NCBI RefSeq assembly: GCF_023206395.1 | Contig: NZ_CP066150.1 | Coordinates: forward strand, 620,001-684,000 | DNA from: Vibrio sp. ED004 | Lineage (GTDB): Bacteria > Pseudomonadota > Gammaproteobacteria > Enterobacterales > Vibrionaceae | Direction of reading: 5' to 3' | DNA: 64,000 nucleotides | Part shown: positions 28,634 to 37,325 of the stretch, piece after piece | Layout: every line of letters starts with the position of its first letter | Position numbering within the stretch: the first letter of the stretch is position 1 | Made by a program: the position numbers and the translations under genes | Notes under the pieces: generated by a model | Seen by the model: the letters and a program-made list of their open reading frames with translations, nothing else | Database searches by the model: none | Told to the model about the DNA's origin: nothing

Positions 28634-30082
28634 ATGAGTTTAGTAATTGAACAACCGGCAGCCGATGTGCCGCCAAAGGTGAAAAGCACCCAAGCAAAAG
28701 ATAAATACGATCCAAAATACGATCCACTTAAAGACAAGAGCCCAGGTCACGGTAAGGAATACGCCCCGACTTATTGGGTAGATACCGCTGGCGCACCACC
28801 TGAAGATGATGGCCCAATCACGTCAGACATGGATGTCGATGTGGCAATAATCGGTTCAGGCTACACAGGCCTAAGTACCGCGATACACCTTGCAGAAATG
28901 TACGGCATTAAAGCGACTGTGATTGAAGCTAACCGTATGAGTTGGGGCTGCAGTACCCGAAATGGTGGCCAAGCACAGTGTGCTTCTGGGCGTTTGAAGC
29001 GTTCTCAGTGGATTGAACGCTGGGGCTTAGAAACGGCGCTAAAAATGCACCGCGAATGCGTCGATGGCATGAACACCTTTAAGTCTCTAATCAAAGACAT
29101 CGATTGTGACCCACAACCGGGAGGCCATTTATATGTCGCTCACCGTCCAAAAGTGATGGCAACACTCGAGAAAGAGGCCAAGTTGCTGCGTGACACGTTC
29201 GATTACGATGCGCAGATCTTAGATGCGGAAACCGTAAAGCGTGATTACGTTGGTGACCAAGAAGCGGCAGGCGCAATGCATGAGCCAGAAGGGATTGGTA
29301 TTCATGCAGGGAAATTGGCGTTTGGCTATCTAAGAAAGGCGCGAGCACTCGGCGTGAAAGTTCACCCGTCTAGCCCGGTTATGGGATGGGAAACTCGTGG
29401 CGGTGTGCATTACCTGAAAACGCCTGGTGGAGTTGTGAAGGCGCGCTCAGTCGGTGTTTGTACGGGTGGGTACACCAGTCAAGGTTTGCATTCCGAGCTT
29501 AAGAATCGCCTGTTGCCAGTGCTTTCGAACTCGATGGTGACACGTCCCTTAACTCAAGACGAAATCGCCGCGTGTAACTTCAAAACCAATCAAGTGATTA
29601 CTGATACTCGAATTCTGCGCCACTACTACCGTTTGTTGCCAGATAACCGAGTACAGATTGGTACACGCAGTGCCATCAGTGGCAAGAACGCACCTGAAAA
29701 GAAATATGAAGACATGTTGCGAGCGGATTTAACCCGAAAATTCCCGTCTCTCGATCAGATCCAAATCGATTATTCATGGTGGGGCTGGGTGGATGTTAGC
29801 CACGACATGATGCCGAGAATTTATCAGCCGAATCCGAAACAATCCATCTTCTACGCACTGGGTTATGGCGGCAATGGTGTGATGTACTCCGCTCAAGCAG
29901 GTAAGCGCCTTGCTCAGTGGATAGCAGGCGAAGGTCACAAGCTCGACCTACCAATATTTGAATCAAAACTTCCGTTCCCCAACGTGAGGGAAGTGGTGGA
30001 ATCAGAGATGTTTGCACCGTTTCGAAGAATGGGGCAGCGGTTCCTTTATCAGTGGTATTCGTTAAAGGATGAAAGGCTGTAA
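28634..30082 (+). CDS. tauY: Taurine dehydrogenase large subunit-like FAD oxidoreductase
   Basis: A 482-residue FAD-dependent oxidoreductase of the DAO superfamily. After a 70-residue N-terminal extension (KYDPKYDPLKDKSPGHG) comes the dinucleotide motif GSGYTG near residue 74, and STRNGGQ follows near 110. C-terminal YALGYGGNGVMYSAQAGKRLAQWI is the second FAD-binding block. By family it removes an amino group oxidatively; by context (xsc, pta, tauX, TRAP genes) the substrate is taurine and the product sulfoacetaldehyde. Gamma-glutamylputrescine oxidase-type enzymes look similar, so substrate assignment depends on neighbours. An AGGAGAG element lies about 9 bases before the ATG. Confidence 0.82.
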   Translation: MSLVIEQPAADVPPKVKSTQAKDKYDPKYDPLKDKSPGHGKEYAPTYWVDTAGAPPEDDGPITSDMDVDVAIIGSGYTGLSTAIHLAEMYGIKATVIEANRMSWGCSTRNGGQAQCASGRLKRSQWIERWGLETALKMHRECVDGMNTFKSLIKDIDCDPQPGGHLYVAHRPKVMATLEKEAKLLRDTFDYDAQILDAETVKRDYVGDQEAAGAMHEPEGIGIHAGKLAFGYLRKARALGVKVHPSSPVMGWETRGGVHYLKTPGGVVKARSVGVCTGGYTSQGLHSELKNRLLPVLSNSMVTRPLTQDEIAACNFKTNQVITDTRILRHYYRLLPDNRVQIGTRSAISGKNAPEKKYEDMLRADLTRKFPSLDQIQIDYSWWGWVDVSHDMMPRIYQPNPKQSIFYALGYGGNGVMYSAQAGKRLAQWIAGEGHKLDLPIFESKLPFPNVREVVESEMFAPFRRMGQRFLYQWYSLKDERL

Positions 30083-30199
30083 CTACCCGAACATTGTTTC
30101 CAAAATAGGGAAATAGAATTACGACCAGGAAAGTTGTACCAGGTCACCTTGTGAGCAAAGTACAGGCAGGAAGTCTGTATGATAGGAAAGGTTAAGACT

Positions 30200-31201
30200 A
30201 TGAAATTGATTAAAAATAAAATTATTGCTGGTGTCACTATTGTAGCAACAGCGGTGCTATCTCATACCGCGGCAGCTGCGAATTTTAAAATGGCCATCGG
30301 CGATGCTGCTGGTGGTACGCAGTGGGAATTAGCGACCTCATTCTCTGAACTGATGGAGCAAAAAACAGACGGTAAAGTAAAAATCGATCTGTTCCCGAAT
30401 GGCCAATTAGGCAACGAGCAAGACACAGTCAACGATGCGGCAATCGGGCTTCTCGACTTCTCTGTACTGGCGATCAACAACGTGACGCCTTTCTCTCCAA
30501 CCGTTGGTCTATTGACCATGCCTTACGTGATTCAAAGCGCAGAAGAAGCAGTGCTACTGACTCAAGGTCAGGTAGGCCAAGACTTAGTCGATAACACGAT
30601 TCGTGATGCTGGTGTTCGTATTGTCGGTTGGGCTTATTCTGGCTTTAGGGTTTTGACCAACTCGAAAAAGCCTGTTGCTTCACCAGAAGATTTGAAAGGG
30701 CTAGTGATTCGTGTTCCTCGTAACGAAATCATGATCGCATCTTATCAAGCATGGGGTGTAAACCCAACGCCAATGGCGTGGTCTGAGACTTTCACTGGCC
30801 TGCAACAAGGCGTGGTAGATGGACAAGATAACCCTTACATCACAGTCCACGCGATGAAGTTCAACGAAGTACAAAAGTACGTGACCAACATTCGCTACAT
30901 TTTCTCTCTAGAACCTCTAATCGTGAGTGAAACGGTCTTCCAACAACAGACACCTGAAATGCAAAAGATCATTCTTGAAGCGGGTCAGGAAGCGACAGAG
31001 CACAGCTTTGCTTATCTAGAAAACACGGAAAACAAGATTCGCGAAGAGCTACAAGCGAAAGGCATGGTATTCACAGACCCAGCAGACAACGAGCAAGAGT
31101 GGATCAGCAAGGTGACCAAGTCAGTTTGGCCTAAGTTCTACTCAAGCATTGGAGGCAAAGACAAGCTAGACGACGTTCTTGAGTTACTAGGTAGAAAGTA
31201 A
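30200..31201 (+). CDS. TRAP transporter substrate-binding protein (DctP type)
   Basis: Periplasmic solute receptor of a TRAP transporter, about 333 residues from the ATG at 30200 (AAAGG upstream; an in-frame ATG seven codons earlier is less likely). The signal peptide is MKLIKNKIIAGV... with cleavage near AAAA-NFK. It has typical DctP features: LMEQKTDGKVKIDLFPNGQLGNEQD near residue 52, and GLVIRVPRNEIMIASYQAWGVNPTPMAWSETFTGLQQGVVDGQDNP near 166, which contains the ligand-carboxylate/sulfonate-contact arginine. It corresponds to TauK in known taurine TRAP clusters. A stable hairpin follows the stop, which may give more of this protein than of the membrane subunits. Confidence 0.9.
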   Translation: MKLIKNKIIAGVTIVATAVLSHTAAAANFKMAIGDAAGGTQWELATSFSELMEQKTDGKVKIDLFPNGQLGNEQDTVNDAAIGLLDFSVLAINNVTPFSPTVGLLTMPYVIQSAEEAVLLTQGQVGQDLVDNTIRDAGVRIVGWAYSGFRVLTNSKKPVASPEDLKGLVIRVPRNEIMIASYQAWGVNPTPMAWSETFTGLQQGVVDGQDNPYITVHAMKFNEVQKYVTNIRYIFSLEPLIVSETVFQQQTPEMQKIILEAGQEATEHSFAYLENTENKIREELQAKGMVFTDPADNEQEWISKVTKSVWPKFYSSIGGKDKLDDVLELLGRK

Positions 31202-31212
31202 CGATTAGATTC

Positions 31213-31270
31213 GCCCTATCTGCTGTTCTCCGCTACTTAATCACCTAGCGTTAGAACAGTGAGATAGGGC
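31213..31270 (+). promoter_or_regulatory. Intra-operon hairpin after the TRAP binding-protein gene
   Basis: GCCCTATCTGCTGTTCT (31213-31229) pairs with AGAACAGTGAGATAGGGC (31253-31270) with one internal mismatch/bulge. It lies 12 bp after the dctP-type stop and lacks a T-run. Such hairpins commonly protect upstream mRNA or attenuate downstream genes. Confidence 0.7.
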
Positions 31271-31365
31271 ATTTACATGGCTGTACTCGTTGATCTGTTC
31301 TGTACCTGATCTTTTTAGGACCGTGAGCGACTGGTTGTCATGTGGAAATCAACATTGGAGGTTAT

Positions 31366-31908
31366 ATGTCAGTCGCTAAAACAATAAAAAAGCACCTAAA
31401 CAACATTGAGGAATATACGTGTTGTCTGCTGCTCGCAAGCTTTGTCCTATTGCTGTTCACACAAATCCTTACTCGCCAGTTCTTTGATTACTCCATTCCT
31501 TGGGGGGATGAGGTTGCTACTTACATGTTCGTTTGGTTTGCCTATCTAGGGGCTGTTGTTGCGGCCAAGATGTCGGCGCACAACCGAGTAAGCTTTCACT
31601 TTAAATTTTTTCCGCCAATCGTGCAGACCGTGAGTGAAACCATCGCTGACTTCTTATGGCTCTGTTTCAACGGCTACTTCGTTTACCTCAGCTACGACTT
31701 CGTGTTCAACAAAATGAATCTGTTTTGGAAGTCTCAGACTACAGGTATCCCGATGAAGTACTTCTACATGATTTTACCTATCGCGTTTTCACTGATGATG
31801 ATTCGAATTATCTGGAACAACTATGAGCGTCTATTCAAAGGCGCAACCAACGAAGATCCAGAAGTCAAAGAATTGCGCAAAATGACGGCACAAAAGTCCG
31901 CGCAATAG
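31366..31908 (+). CDS. TRAP transporter small permease (DctQ type)
   Basis: Small membrane subunit of the TRAP system, 180 residues with four predicted transmembrane helices and the DctQ-typical RQFFDYSIPWGDEVATYMFVWFAYLGA segment near residue 40. The start is ATG at 31366 because TTGGAGG lies five bases upstream; an in-frame GTG eight codons earlier is less likely. It corresponds to TauL by order between the binding protein and large permease. Confidence 0.9.
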   Translation: MSVAKTIKKHLNNIEEYTCCLLLASFVLLLFTQILTRQFFDYSIPWGDEVATYMFVWFAYLGAVVAAKMSAHNRVSFHFKFFPPIVQTVSETIADFLWLCFNGYFVYLSYDFVFNKMNLFWKSQTTGIPMKYFYMILPIAFSLMMIRIIWNNYERLFKGATNEDPEVKELRKMTAQKSAQ

Positions 31909-31945
31909 TCATCACAGAGAATAGTCGTAATAGAGAGATGTAATA

Positions 31946-33286
31946 ATGGAATCCTATTTAACTCTAATTTTATTTGGTGGCTTCTTAACCCTGTTAATTC
32001 TAGGTGCACCAATCACAGTATCACTGGCCGGCGCTTCAATGGCGGCCTATATGTTGCTCGACAAAAATCCCATCGCTTTAGTACAAATTGCGTTTACTTC
32101 GGTGGGTAACTTCCCATTAATGGCGCTGCCAGCCTTTGTTCTTGCTGGCGCGTTAATGGAGGCGGCGGGGATCTCCAAACGTCTGGTGGATATCGCCGAA
32201 AGCTTGGCCGGGCCCGTAACGGGTGGCCTTGGCGCGGCAACGGTAATGGCGTGTCTTTTCTTTGGTGCTATCTCAGGTTCTGGTCCTGCAACAACCGCAG
32301 CGGTAGGCATGCTAATGGTGCCCGCGATGGTTAAGCGTGACTACGATAAGAGCTACGCATCGGCAGTAACGGCCGCATCAGGTGGCTTGGGCATCATCAT
32401 TCCTCCATCCATTCCCTTAGTTATTTTTGGCATTTCTGCGATGGGATTAATGGCACCGCCAGAAGCCATTGCTCAGCATGGGCAGTTTGCTTCTTTGTCT
32501 ATTCCAAAACTGTTTGTTGCTGGGGTTGTGCCGGGTTTCATTATGGCGTCGACGCTAGTGGTCACTAACTATTTCATTGCTAAGCGTGAAGGCTATAAAG
32601 GGCTTACCGAAACATGGTCGTTTGGTGATGTAAGGCATTACTTGCGCCGCGGTTTATGGTCGATATTAGCGCCATTCTTGATTCTTGGTGGTATCTACAG
32701 CGGTATGTTTACACCAACAGAGTCTGCGGTTGTGGCGATTTTTTATTCGCTATTTGTGGGTGTGTTTATTCACCGAGAGTTGTCGTTCAAAAGCGTGATG
32801 AAATCTTTGTCGACCACCACATGGATCACCGGACGCGTATTGTTAATCCTCTTTGCTGCCACTGTGTTCGGACGCCTGTTGATAGAACAAAAAATCCCAG
32901 TTGTTGTGGCGGAATCGCTACTTAGTTTTACCGACAACATGTACATGGTGTGGGCACTAACGATTACCTTGCTGCTGTTCATCGGCATGTTCATGGAAAC
33001 CTTGGCGGCGATCATGATCATTGTGCCTGTTCTGCTGCCAATCATGTACATGCTGGGCGCCGATCCTACCCACGTTGGTATCGTGGTGGTGTGTACCTTA
33101 TCGATAGGTTTTGCGACACCACCGCTCGGTGAAAATATCTTTGTCGCCTCGGGGATTGGTGGCTCTACGGTTGAGCAAATCACCGCGAAGATCCATCCCT
33201 TTGTTCTTGCTTCTGTTGTGGGCGTTTTCGTAATCGCTTTCTTCCCACAAATTACGCTTTGGCTACCGTCCTTAGTCGGCTATTAG
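31946..33286 (+). CDS. TRAP transporter large permease (DctM type)
   Basis: Large 12-helix permease of the TRAP transporter, 446 residues. Family hallmarks are MALPAFVLAGALMEAAGISKRLVD near residue 60, FFGAISGSGPATTAAVG near 107 and GLGIIIPPSIPLVIFG near 150. Uptake is driven by the sodium gradient in this family. It is the third TRAP gene (TauM position) and is followed 11 bp later by the double-Cache gene, so they share a transcript. Confidence 0.94.
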   Translation: MESYLTLILFGGFLTLLILGAPITVSLAGASMAAYMLLDKNPIALVQIAFTSVGNFPLMALPAFVLAGALMEAAGISKRLVDIAESLAGPVTGGLGAATVMACLFFGAISGSGPATTAAVGMLMVPAMVKRDYDKSYASAVTAASGGLGIIIPPSIPLVIFGISAMGLMAPPEAIAQHGQFASLSIPKLFVAGVVPGFIMASTLVVTNYFIAKREGYKGLTETWSFGDVRHYLRRGLWSILAPFLILGGIYSGMFTPTESAVVAIFYSLFVGVFIHRELSFKSVMKSLSTTTWITGRVLLILFAATVFGRLLIEQKIPVVVAESLLSFTDNMYMVWALTITLLLFIGMFMETLAAIMIIVPVLLPIMYMLGADPTHVGIVVVCTLSIGFATPPLGENIFVASGIGGSTVEQITAKIHPFVLASVVGVFVIAFFPQITLWLPSLVGY

Positions 33287-33297
33287 GAGAGATAACC

Positions 33298-34218
33298 ATG
33301 AATTTATCCAGAATCATCCTCATTGGTTGTGCCGTGTTTGCAGTGGTGAGTGGCATTAGTTTACGTGCCGAACACTCTGAAACAGAGAAAGAAGCCAAGC
33401 CTGTTAATGTGCTTGATATTTCTGAACCACATGTTGTTAGTAAGGCTGAAAGAAGAGCTAAAACCTTGTTGGCAAAAGCGGTGGTGCACGTTCAAAAAGA
33501 AGGTGACGACAGCGTCAAAGACTTCATGAGTGATGCCGAATATATAGACGGTGAGCTCTATGTGTTTGCTCTTGGTATTGATGGCCAATTCCTTGCCAGT
33601 GGCGGCTCTTCCATGGTGCTGGTGGGCGACAGTGTGTTGGATACCCAAGACGTTTACGGCAATCCTTTTTTCCGTGAAATGATCACCAAAGCGGTACACA
33701 AGGGTTTTGGTCAGGTGAAGTACCACTGGACTAATCCTACTGACCGAATGGGCGAACCTAAAACCACTTTTTTCGAGCGTGTTGGTGATGTGATCGTGGC
33801 CGTGGGGTATTACCCAGAACGTTCCAGTGCTGCAGAAGCTAAGCGATTATTGGCGAGAGCCATGACTGCGATGGTGGAGTCTGAGCAAGACAGCATTACT
33901 GAATTTAATGATACCGAAGGCAGTTTTGTAGAAGGGGACTTGTATGTGTTTGTGATGGATATGAGTTCAGGAAAGCTGCTCGCACATGGTGTGTCTCCTG
34001 AGCTTGTTGGGCGTTCACACAACGAAATTCTAAGTCCTGACGATAAGCCGATTCTCACTGAGATGTTAAACCTAGCCAAAGAAAATGGTCGTGGCGTTTA
34101 CACCTATCGATGGTTAAATCCGCTGTCGAGCAAAGTGGAAACTAAGCACACTTACTATCGAGTTATCGACAATAAGTTAGTTGGGGTGGGTTATTACACA
34201 AATTCAAACAATACGTAA
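33298..34218 (+). CDS. Periplasmic protein with two tandem Cache-like domains
   Basis: A 306-residue exported protein (start ATG 33298 with AGGAGA upstream). After a signal peptide/anchor (about residues 1-22) it has two similar modules of roughly 115 residues. Each begins with an AK(T/R)LLA(K/R)A helix, continues with GELYVFALGIDGQFLA / GDLYVFVMDMSSGKLLA, and ends in (V/L)VAVGYY / LVGVGYY. This pattern is that of single-Cache sensor domains, normally the extracytoplasmic part of chemoreceptors or kinases, but here there is no signalling domain. Because it is the last gene of the TRAP operon, it may bind the same ligand and assist sensing or delivery. Function is unproven. Confidence 0.8.
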   Translation: MNLSRIILIGCAVFAVVSGISLRAEHSETEKEAKPVNVLDISEPHVVSKAERRAKTLLAKAVVHVQKEGDDSVKDFMSDAEYIDGELYVFALGIDGQFLASGGSSMVLVGDSVLDTQDVYGNPFFREMITKAVHKGFGQVKYHWTNPTDRMGEPKTTFFERVGDVIVAVGYYPERSSAAEAKRLLARAMTAMVESEQDSITEFNDTEGSFVEGDLYVFVMDMSSGKLLAHGVSPELVGRSHNEILSPDDKPILTEMLNLAKENGRGVYTYRWLNPLSSKVETKHTYYRVIDNKLVGVGYYTNSNNT

Positions 34219-34454
34219 ACGCGTTTCTACGGAACCCTCAACCCAGTTAAATAAAGGGCTGGGGGCTCGAAATGCCGGTTTGTGTAAAAAAGCAATTTAG
34301 TAAAATTCACACTGTGTAATTTTTGTTGTGAAATTGTTTCAAAAATAACAGTAGTATGAAAAACATGGAAACCACACAGTAAAGAACAATTTTGAAAAGG
34401 GTCTATTGGGATGTTTGACCTAAATGAAATTTAAAGCCGTACGAGGGATAGACT

Positions 34455-35027
34455 ATGAATATGCTGACACTAGACAAAACAGAACTTCACAGAAACCATT
34501 CAACATTTATTGCTGAAGCTGTCTTTGCCGTCGAAATGGTGAAAGCAGACAAGCAACTCGAAAAACAAAAAATGGCGAAACAGTTGCTTGATACTCTATT
34601 TCCTCTAGAGACGGGTTCACATGAAGATGTAGTGAGCTACGAGATCGATTACCGACACGTTCAGGTTTACTTCAAGAATGGCGAACATACTGGACTGAAA
34701 CGCGCTAAACACTTTGTGGCTTACACAGGTGATAAATCTAAGCCTTCAGCAATCCTATTCCGTGATGAAAGCGGTACGCACGTTGAAGTGACAATCGGTG
34801 CTCGTAAAGGCACTGGCCGCCTGGAGTTAGTTGATATTCAAGATATCCAATTAGAGACATGCACCACGTTTGGTCAAACTGAGGCCAGCCGCTCTTCAGG
34901 TATTCGTCACTGGGTGAGTTTAGTAAAAGGCGATGAAAGTGGCCGCCCGAATGCATCAAGTGAAGACAAAGAGTTCACGGCGAAAAATGGTGAAGACTAT
35001 AACCTCGGTTTTTGCTTCGCGATCTAA
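34455..35027 (+). CDS. Conserved hypothetical protein
   Basis: Not recognised. The product has 190 residues, no signal peptide and no membrane segment. The N-terminal third is helical and charged (AVEMVKADKQLEKQKMAKQLLDTLF). The middle looks beta-rich (VVSYEIDYRHVQVYFKNGE, THVEVTIGARKGTGRLELVDIQDIQLETC). It ends in NGEDYNLGFCFAI. It is monocistronic, with its own upstream region and terminator, between the taurine operon and the BCCT transporter. Codon use looks like that of neighbouring Vibrio genes. Confidence 0.75.
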   Translation: MNMLTLDKTELHRNHSTFIAEAVFAVEMVKADKQLEKQKMAKQLLDTLFPLETGSHEDVVSYEIDYRHVQVYFKNGEHTGLKRAKHFVAYTGDKSKPSAILFRDESGTHVEVTIGARKGTGRLELVDIQDIQLETCTTFGQTEASRSSGIRHWVSLVKGDESGRPNASSEDKEFTAKNGEDYNLGFCFAI

Positions 35028-35115
35028 TGTACTGTCTTTGAAATGTGCAGTGCTGATCTGCGAGACGCAGCACTGATATTTGAACACTGATTTCTCTTTT
35101 ACCTTTGGTAACTTT

Positions 35116-35141
35116 CCCCGCCCCTATAGCGGGGCTTTTTT
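35116..35141 (+). terminator. Intrinsic terminator
   Basis: GCCCC (35120-35124) pairs with GGGGC (35131-35135), followed by T6, 90 bp after the hypothetical gene. Confidence 0.8.
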
Positions 35142-35513
35142 ATTAGAGCTATAAGTAAATTGGGTGGTTATTAAAATTATCTGTAGAAACTTTGAATGAT
35201 ATTTTACGGTGCGTTATTTTAATTTAATACTCTGTATTTAAAGGTTTTTATTTGTTTATTTTATTCTGTTTTTATTGCCTCAACTATCATAATTGACGGT
35301 GGTTTGGGTGACTATTGAGCGAAAACTCAGTCAAAATGCTTCGTGCTGTGCTATTATGCGCGTCCTGGGATTGAGCTAGTAAGTCCATTTATCACCTTGC
35401 TCGGTGGTTTTTATCACGTTTTATTTTTGTGAAATGGCGAGCCAATCAAGTTGTAGTTGGATATGGAGAGCGTCCTTATATTCGTTGATTCGGATATGCG
35501 AACATCATAATTT
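35142..35513 (+). promoter_or_regulatory. Long leader region before the BCCT transporter gene
   Basis: 372 bp without an ORF, AT-rich in its first half. It must contain the BCCT promoter and possibly a long 5' leader. I did not find a recognisable riboswitch or clear operator. Confidence 0.45.
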
Positions 35514-37121
35514 ATGAGTTTTAAATCAAAAAAATACAGTATCGATTCTACTGATTATCAAGTTGGTCAAGATAACGTCAGTAAATGGGGCATGGATGTC
35601 CATAACACCGTCTTCGTAGCCTCAGTAGGCTTATCTCTTCTCTTCATCATCACTCTTCTTGCTCTTCCTCCTGCAGACGCTAAAGCTGCGATTGATTCTA
35701 TCAAGGGTGCTGTTTTATCAAAGTTTGACTTCCTCTTTATGTGGGGAGCCAACATCATGTTAGTTTTTGCCGTTATTCTTGCATTCTCACCTCTAGGTAA
35801 AGTTCGCTTAGGTGGCGAAGACGCGACTGCGGACTATTCAATGTCATCTTGGATTGCGATGTTATTCGCAGCCGGTATGGGTATTGGACTTATTTTCTGG
35901 GGTGTTGCAGAGCCAACCGCGTTCTTCTCGAACTGGTTCGGAACGCCGCTCGATGCAGAACCTTTCACTGCAGCTGGTCGTGAACTGGCACTCGGTGCGA
36001 CCGTATTCCACTGGGGATTCCATGCTTGGGCTATCTATGGCATGACGGCACTTTGTCTTGCGTATTTTGTTTACAACAAAGGCTTACCGCTATCAATGCG
36101 TTCTGTGTTCTACCCAATTTTGGGTGAGCGAGTATGGGGCAAAACGGGTGATGTGATCGATGTACTAACGGTACTGGTTACTCTGTTTGGTCTTGCGACC
36201 TCACTAGGCTTAGGTGGTACACAGGCAGCAAGTGGTATCAGCCACGTGTTTGGTTTGGATAACAACATCTTCCTTCAGCAATCTATCATCGTTCTGATCA
36301 TGGGCTTAGCGATCATCTCAGTACTACGTGGTATGGACGGTGGTGTTAAATTCCTAAGTAACCTGAACATGGTTATTGCGTTTGTATTCCTTGGTCTGAT
36401 CGCTGTTTTGAACTTCACAACTGTGCTTGATTCTGTCGCGACTGCTGTGACGGGTTATGCGAAAAACATCATTGCACTGAGCCAAAGCTCTGGCCGTGAA
36501 GACACAACATGGCTGCATGGCTGGACAGTGTTCTACTGGGCATGGTGGGTTGCGTATGCACCATTCTTCGGTATGTTCGTAGCGCGTATTTCTAAGGGCC
36601 GTACGGTTCGTGAATTCCTACTTTGCGTATTGATTATCCCAACACTGGTAACGTCTGCTTGGATGTCTATCTTTGGTGGCGTGGCTATCGAGCAAGTGAT
36701 CAGTCATGTGGGGCAACTTGGCCTCGACCAAGGCATCACAGACGTATCTCTAAGCTTGTTCTACATGCTAGATGCTTACCCGTTTGGTAGCATCCTATCG
36801 GTTATCGCTGTGGCACTGATCATCGTGTTCTTCGTTACAACCCTAGATTCAGGTTCTATCGTTATCGATGGCATGACGGCGGGTGGTAAGCTTGAAGTTC
36901 CTGTTAAACAGAAAGTGGTTTGGGCGGTTATCTCAGGCGCTATCGCAATGGTGATGTTGTGGATTGGTGGTACTCAATCAATTCAGGCACTGCAATCTAT
37001 TACGATTATTGCAGCACTGCCGTTTACGATCATTCTTCTGCTTGGCTGTGTAAGCTTGCTGAAAGGCCTCCTGACTGAAGTCGGTAGAGGGCAAGAAACG
37101 GTTACTCCGGCAACTAAGTAA
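35514..37121 (+). CDS. BCCT-family betaine/choline/carnitine transporter
   Basis: A 535-residue, 12-helix transporter of the betaine-choline-carnitine family. The glycine-rich GMGIGLIFWGVAEP near residue 122 is the sodium-binding motif of Na-coupled members, and the aromatic signature WTVFYWAWWVAYAPFFGMFVARISKGRTVREF near 337 forms the substrate box. It imports a quaternary ammonium osmolyte or nutrient, probably glycine betaine or a relative; the substrate cannot be set from sequence. Vibrios carry several BCCT paralogues. It is a single gene with its own leader and terminator. Confidence 0.93.
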   Translation: MSFKSKKYSIDSTDYQVGQDNVSKWGMDVHNTVFVASVGLSLLFIITLLALPPADAKAAIDSIKGAVLSKFDFLFMWGANIMLVFAVILAFSPLGKVRLGGEDATADYSMSSWIAMLFAAGMGIGLIFWGVAEPTAFFSNWFGTPLDAEPFTAAGRELALGATVFHWGFHAWAIYGMTALCLAYFVYNKGLPLSMRSVFYPILGERVWGKTGDVIDVLTVLVTLFGLATSLGLGGTQAASGISHVFGLDNNIFLQQSIIVLIMGLAIISVLRGMDGGVKFLSNLNMVIAFVFLGLIAVLNFTTVLDSVATAVTGYAKNIIALSQSSGREDTTWLHGWTVFYWAWWVAYAPFFGMFVARISKGRTVREFLLCVLIIPTLVTSAWMSIFGGVAIEQVISHVGQLGLDQGITDVSLSLFYMLDAYPFGSILSVIAVALIIVFFVTTLDSGSIVIDGMTAGGKLEVPVKQKVVWAVISGAIAMVMLWIGGTQSIQALQSITIIAALPFTIILLLGCVSLLKGLLTEVGRGQETVTPATK

Positions 37122-37175
37122 ATCGCGAACTGAGTAAGTTTCTAGATAGGGACTTACTCGAGTCAGCAGATTCAA

Positions 37176-37211
37176 AGCTCTCTTGCACCGCGTGCAAGGG
37201 AGCTTTTTTTA
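37176..37211 (+). terminator. BCCT gene terminator
   Basis: AGCTCTCTTGCAC (37176-37188) pairs with GTGCAAGGGAGCT (37192-37204), one mismatch, followed by T7. Confidence 0.9.
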
Positions 37212-37243
37212 TGCCGTAGAAGAAATTAGCGAAAGAGAAACAA

Positions 37244-37281
37244 AAAAGAGCCACAAGTGAATAGTCACTTGTGGCTCTTTT
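37244..37281. terminator. Bidirectional terminator
   Basis: 17-bp perfect stem (37244-37260 with 37265-37281), 4-nt loop and A/T-rich ends. It serves mainly the convergent M14 peptidase gene on the minus strand. Confidence 0.85.
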
Positions 37282-37325
37282 AGTTCTTAGCTCTTGCTAT
37301 TAGGTACTGATTAGCGGGTTTGCGC

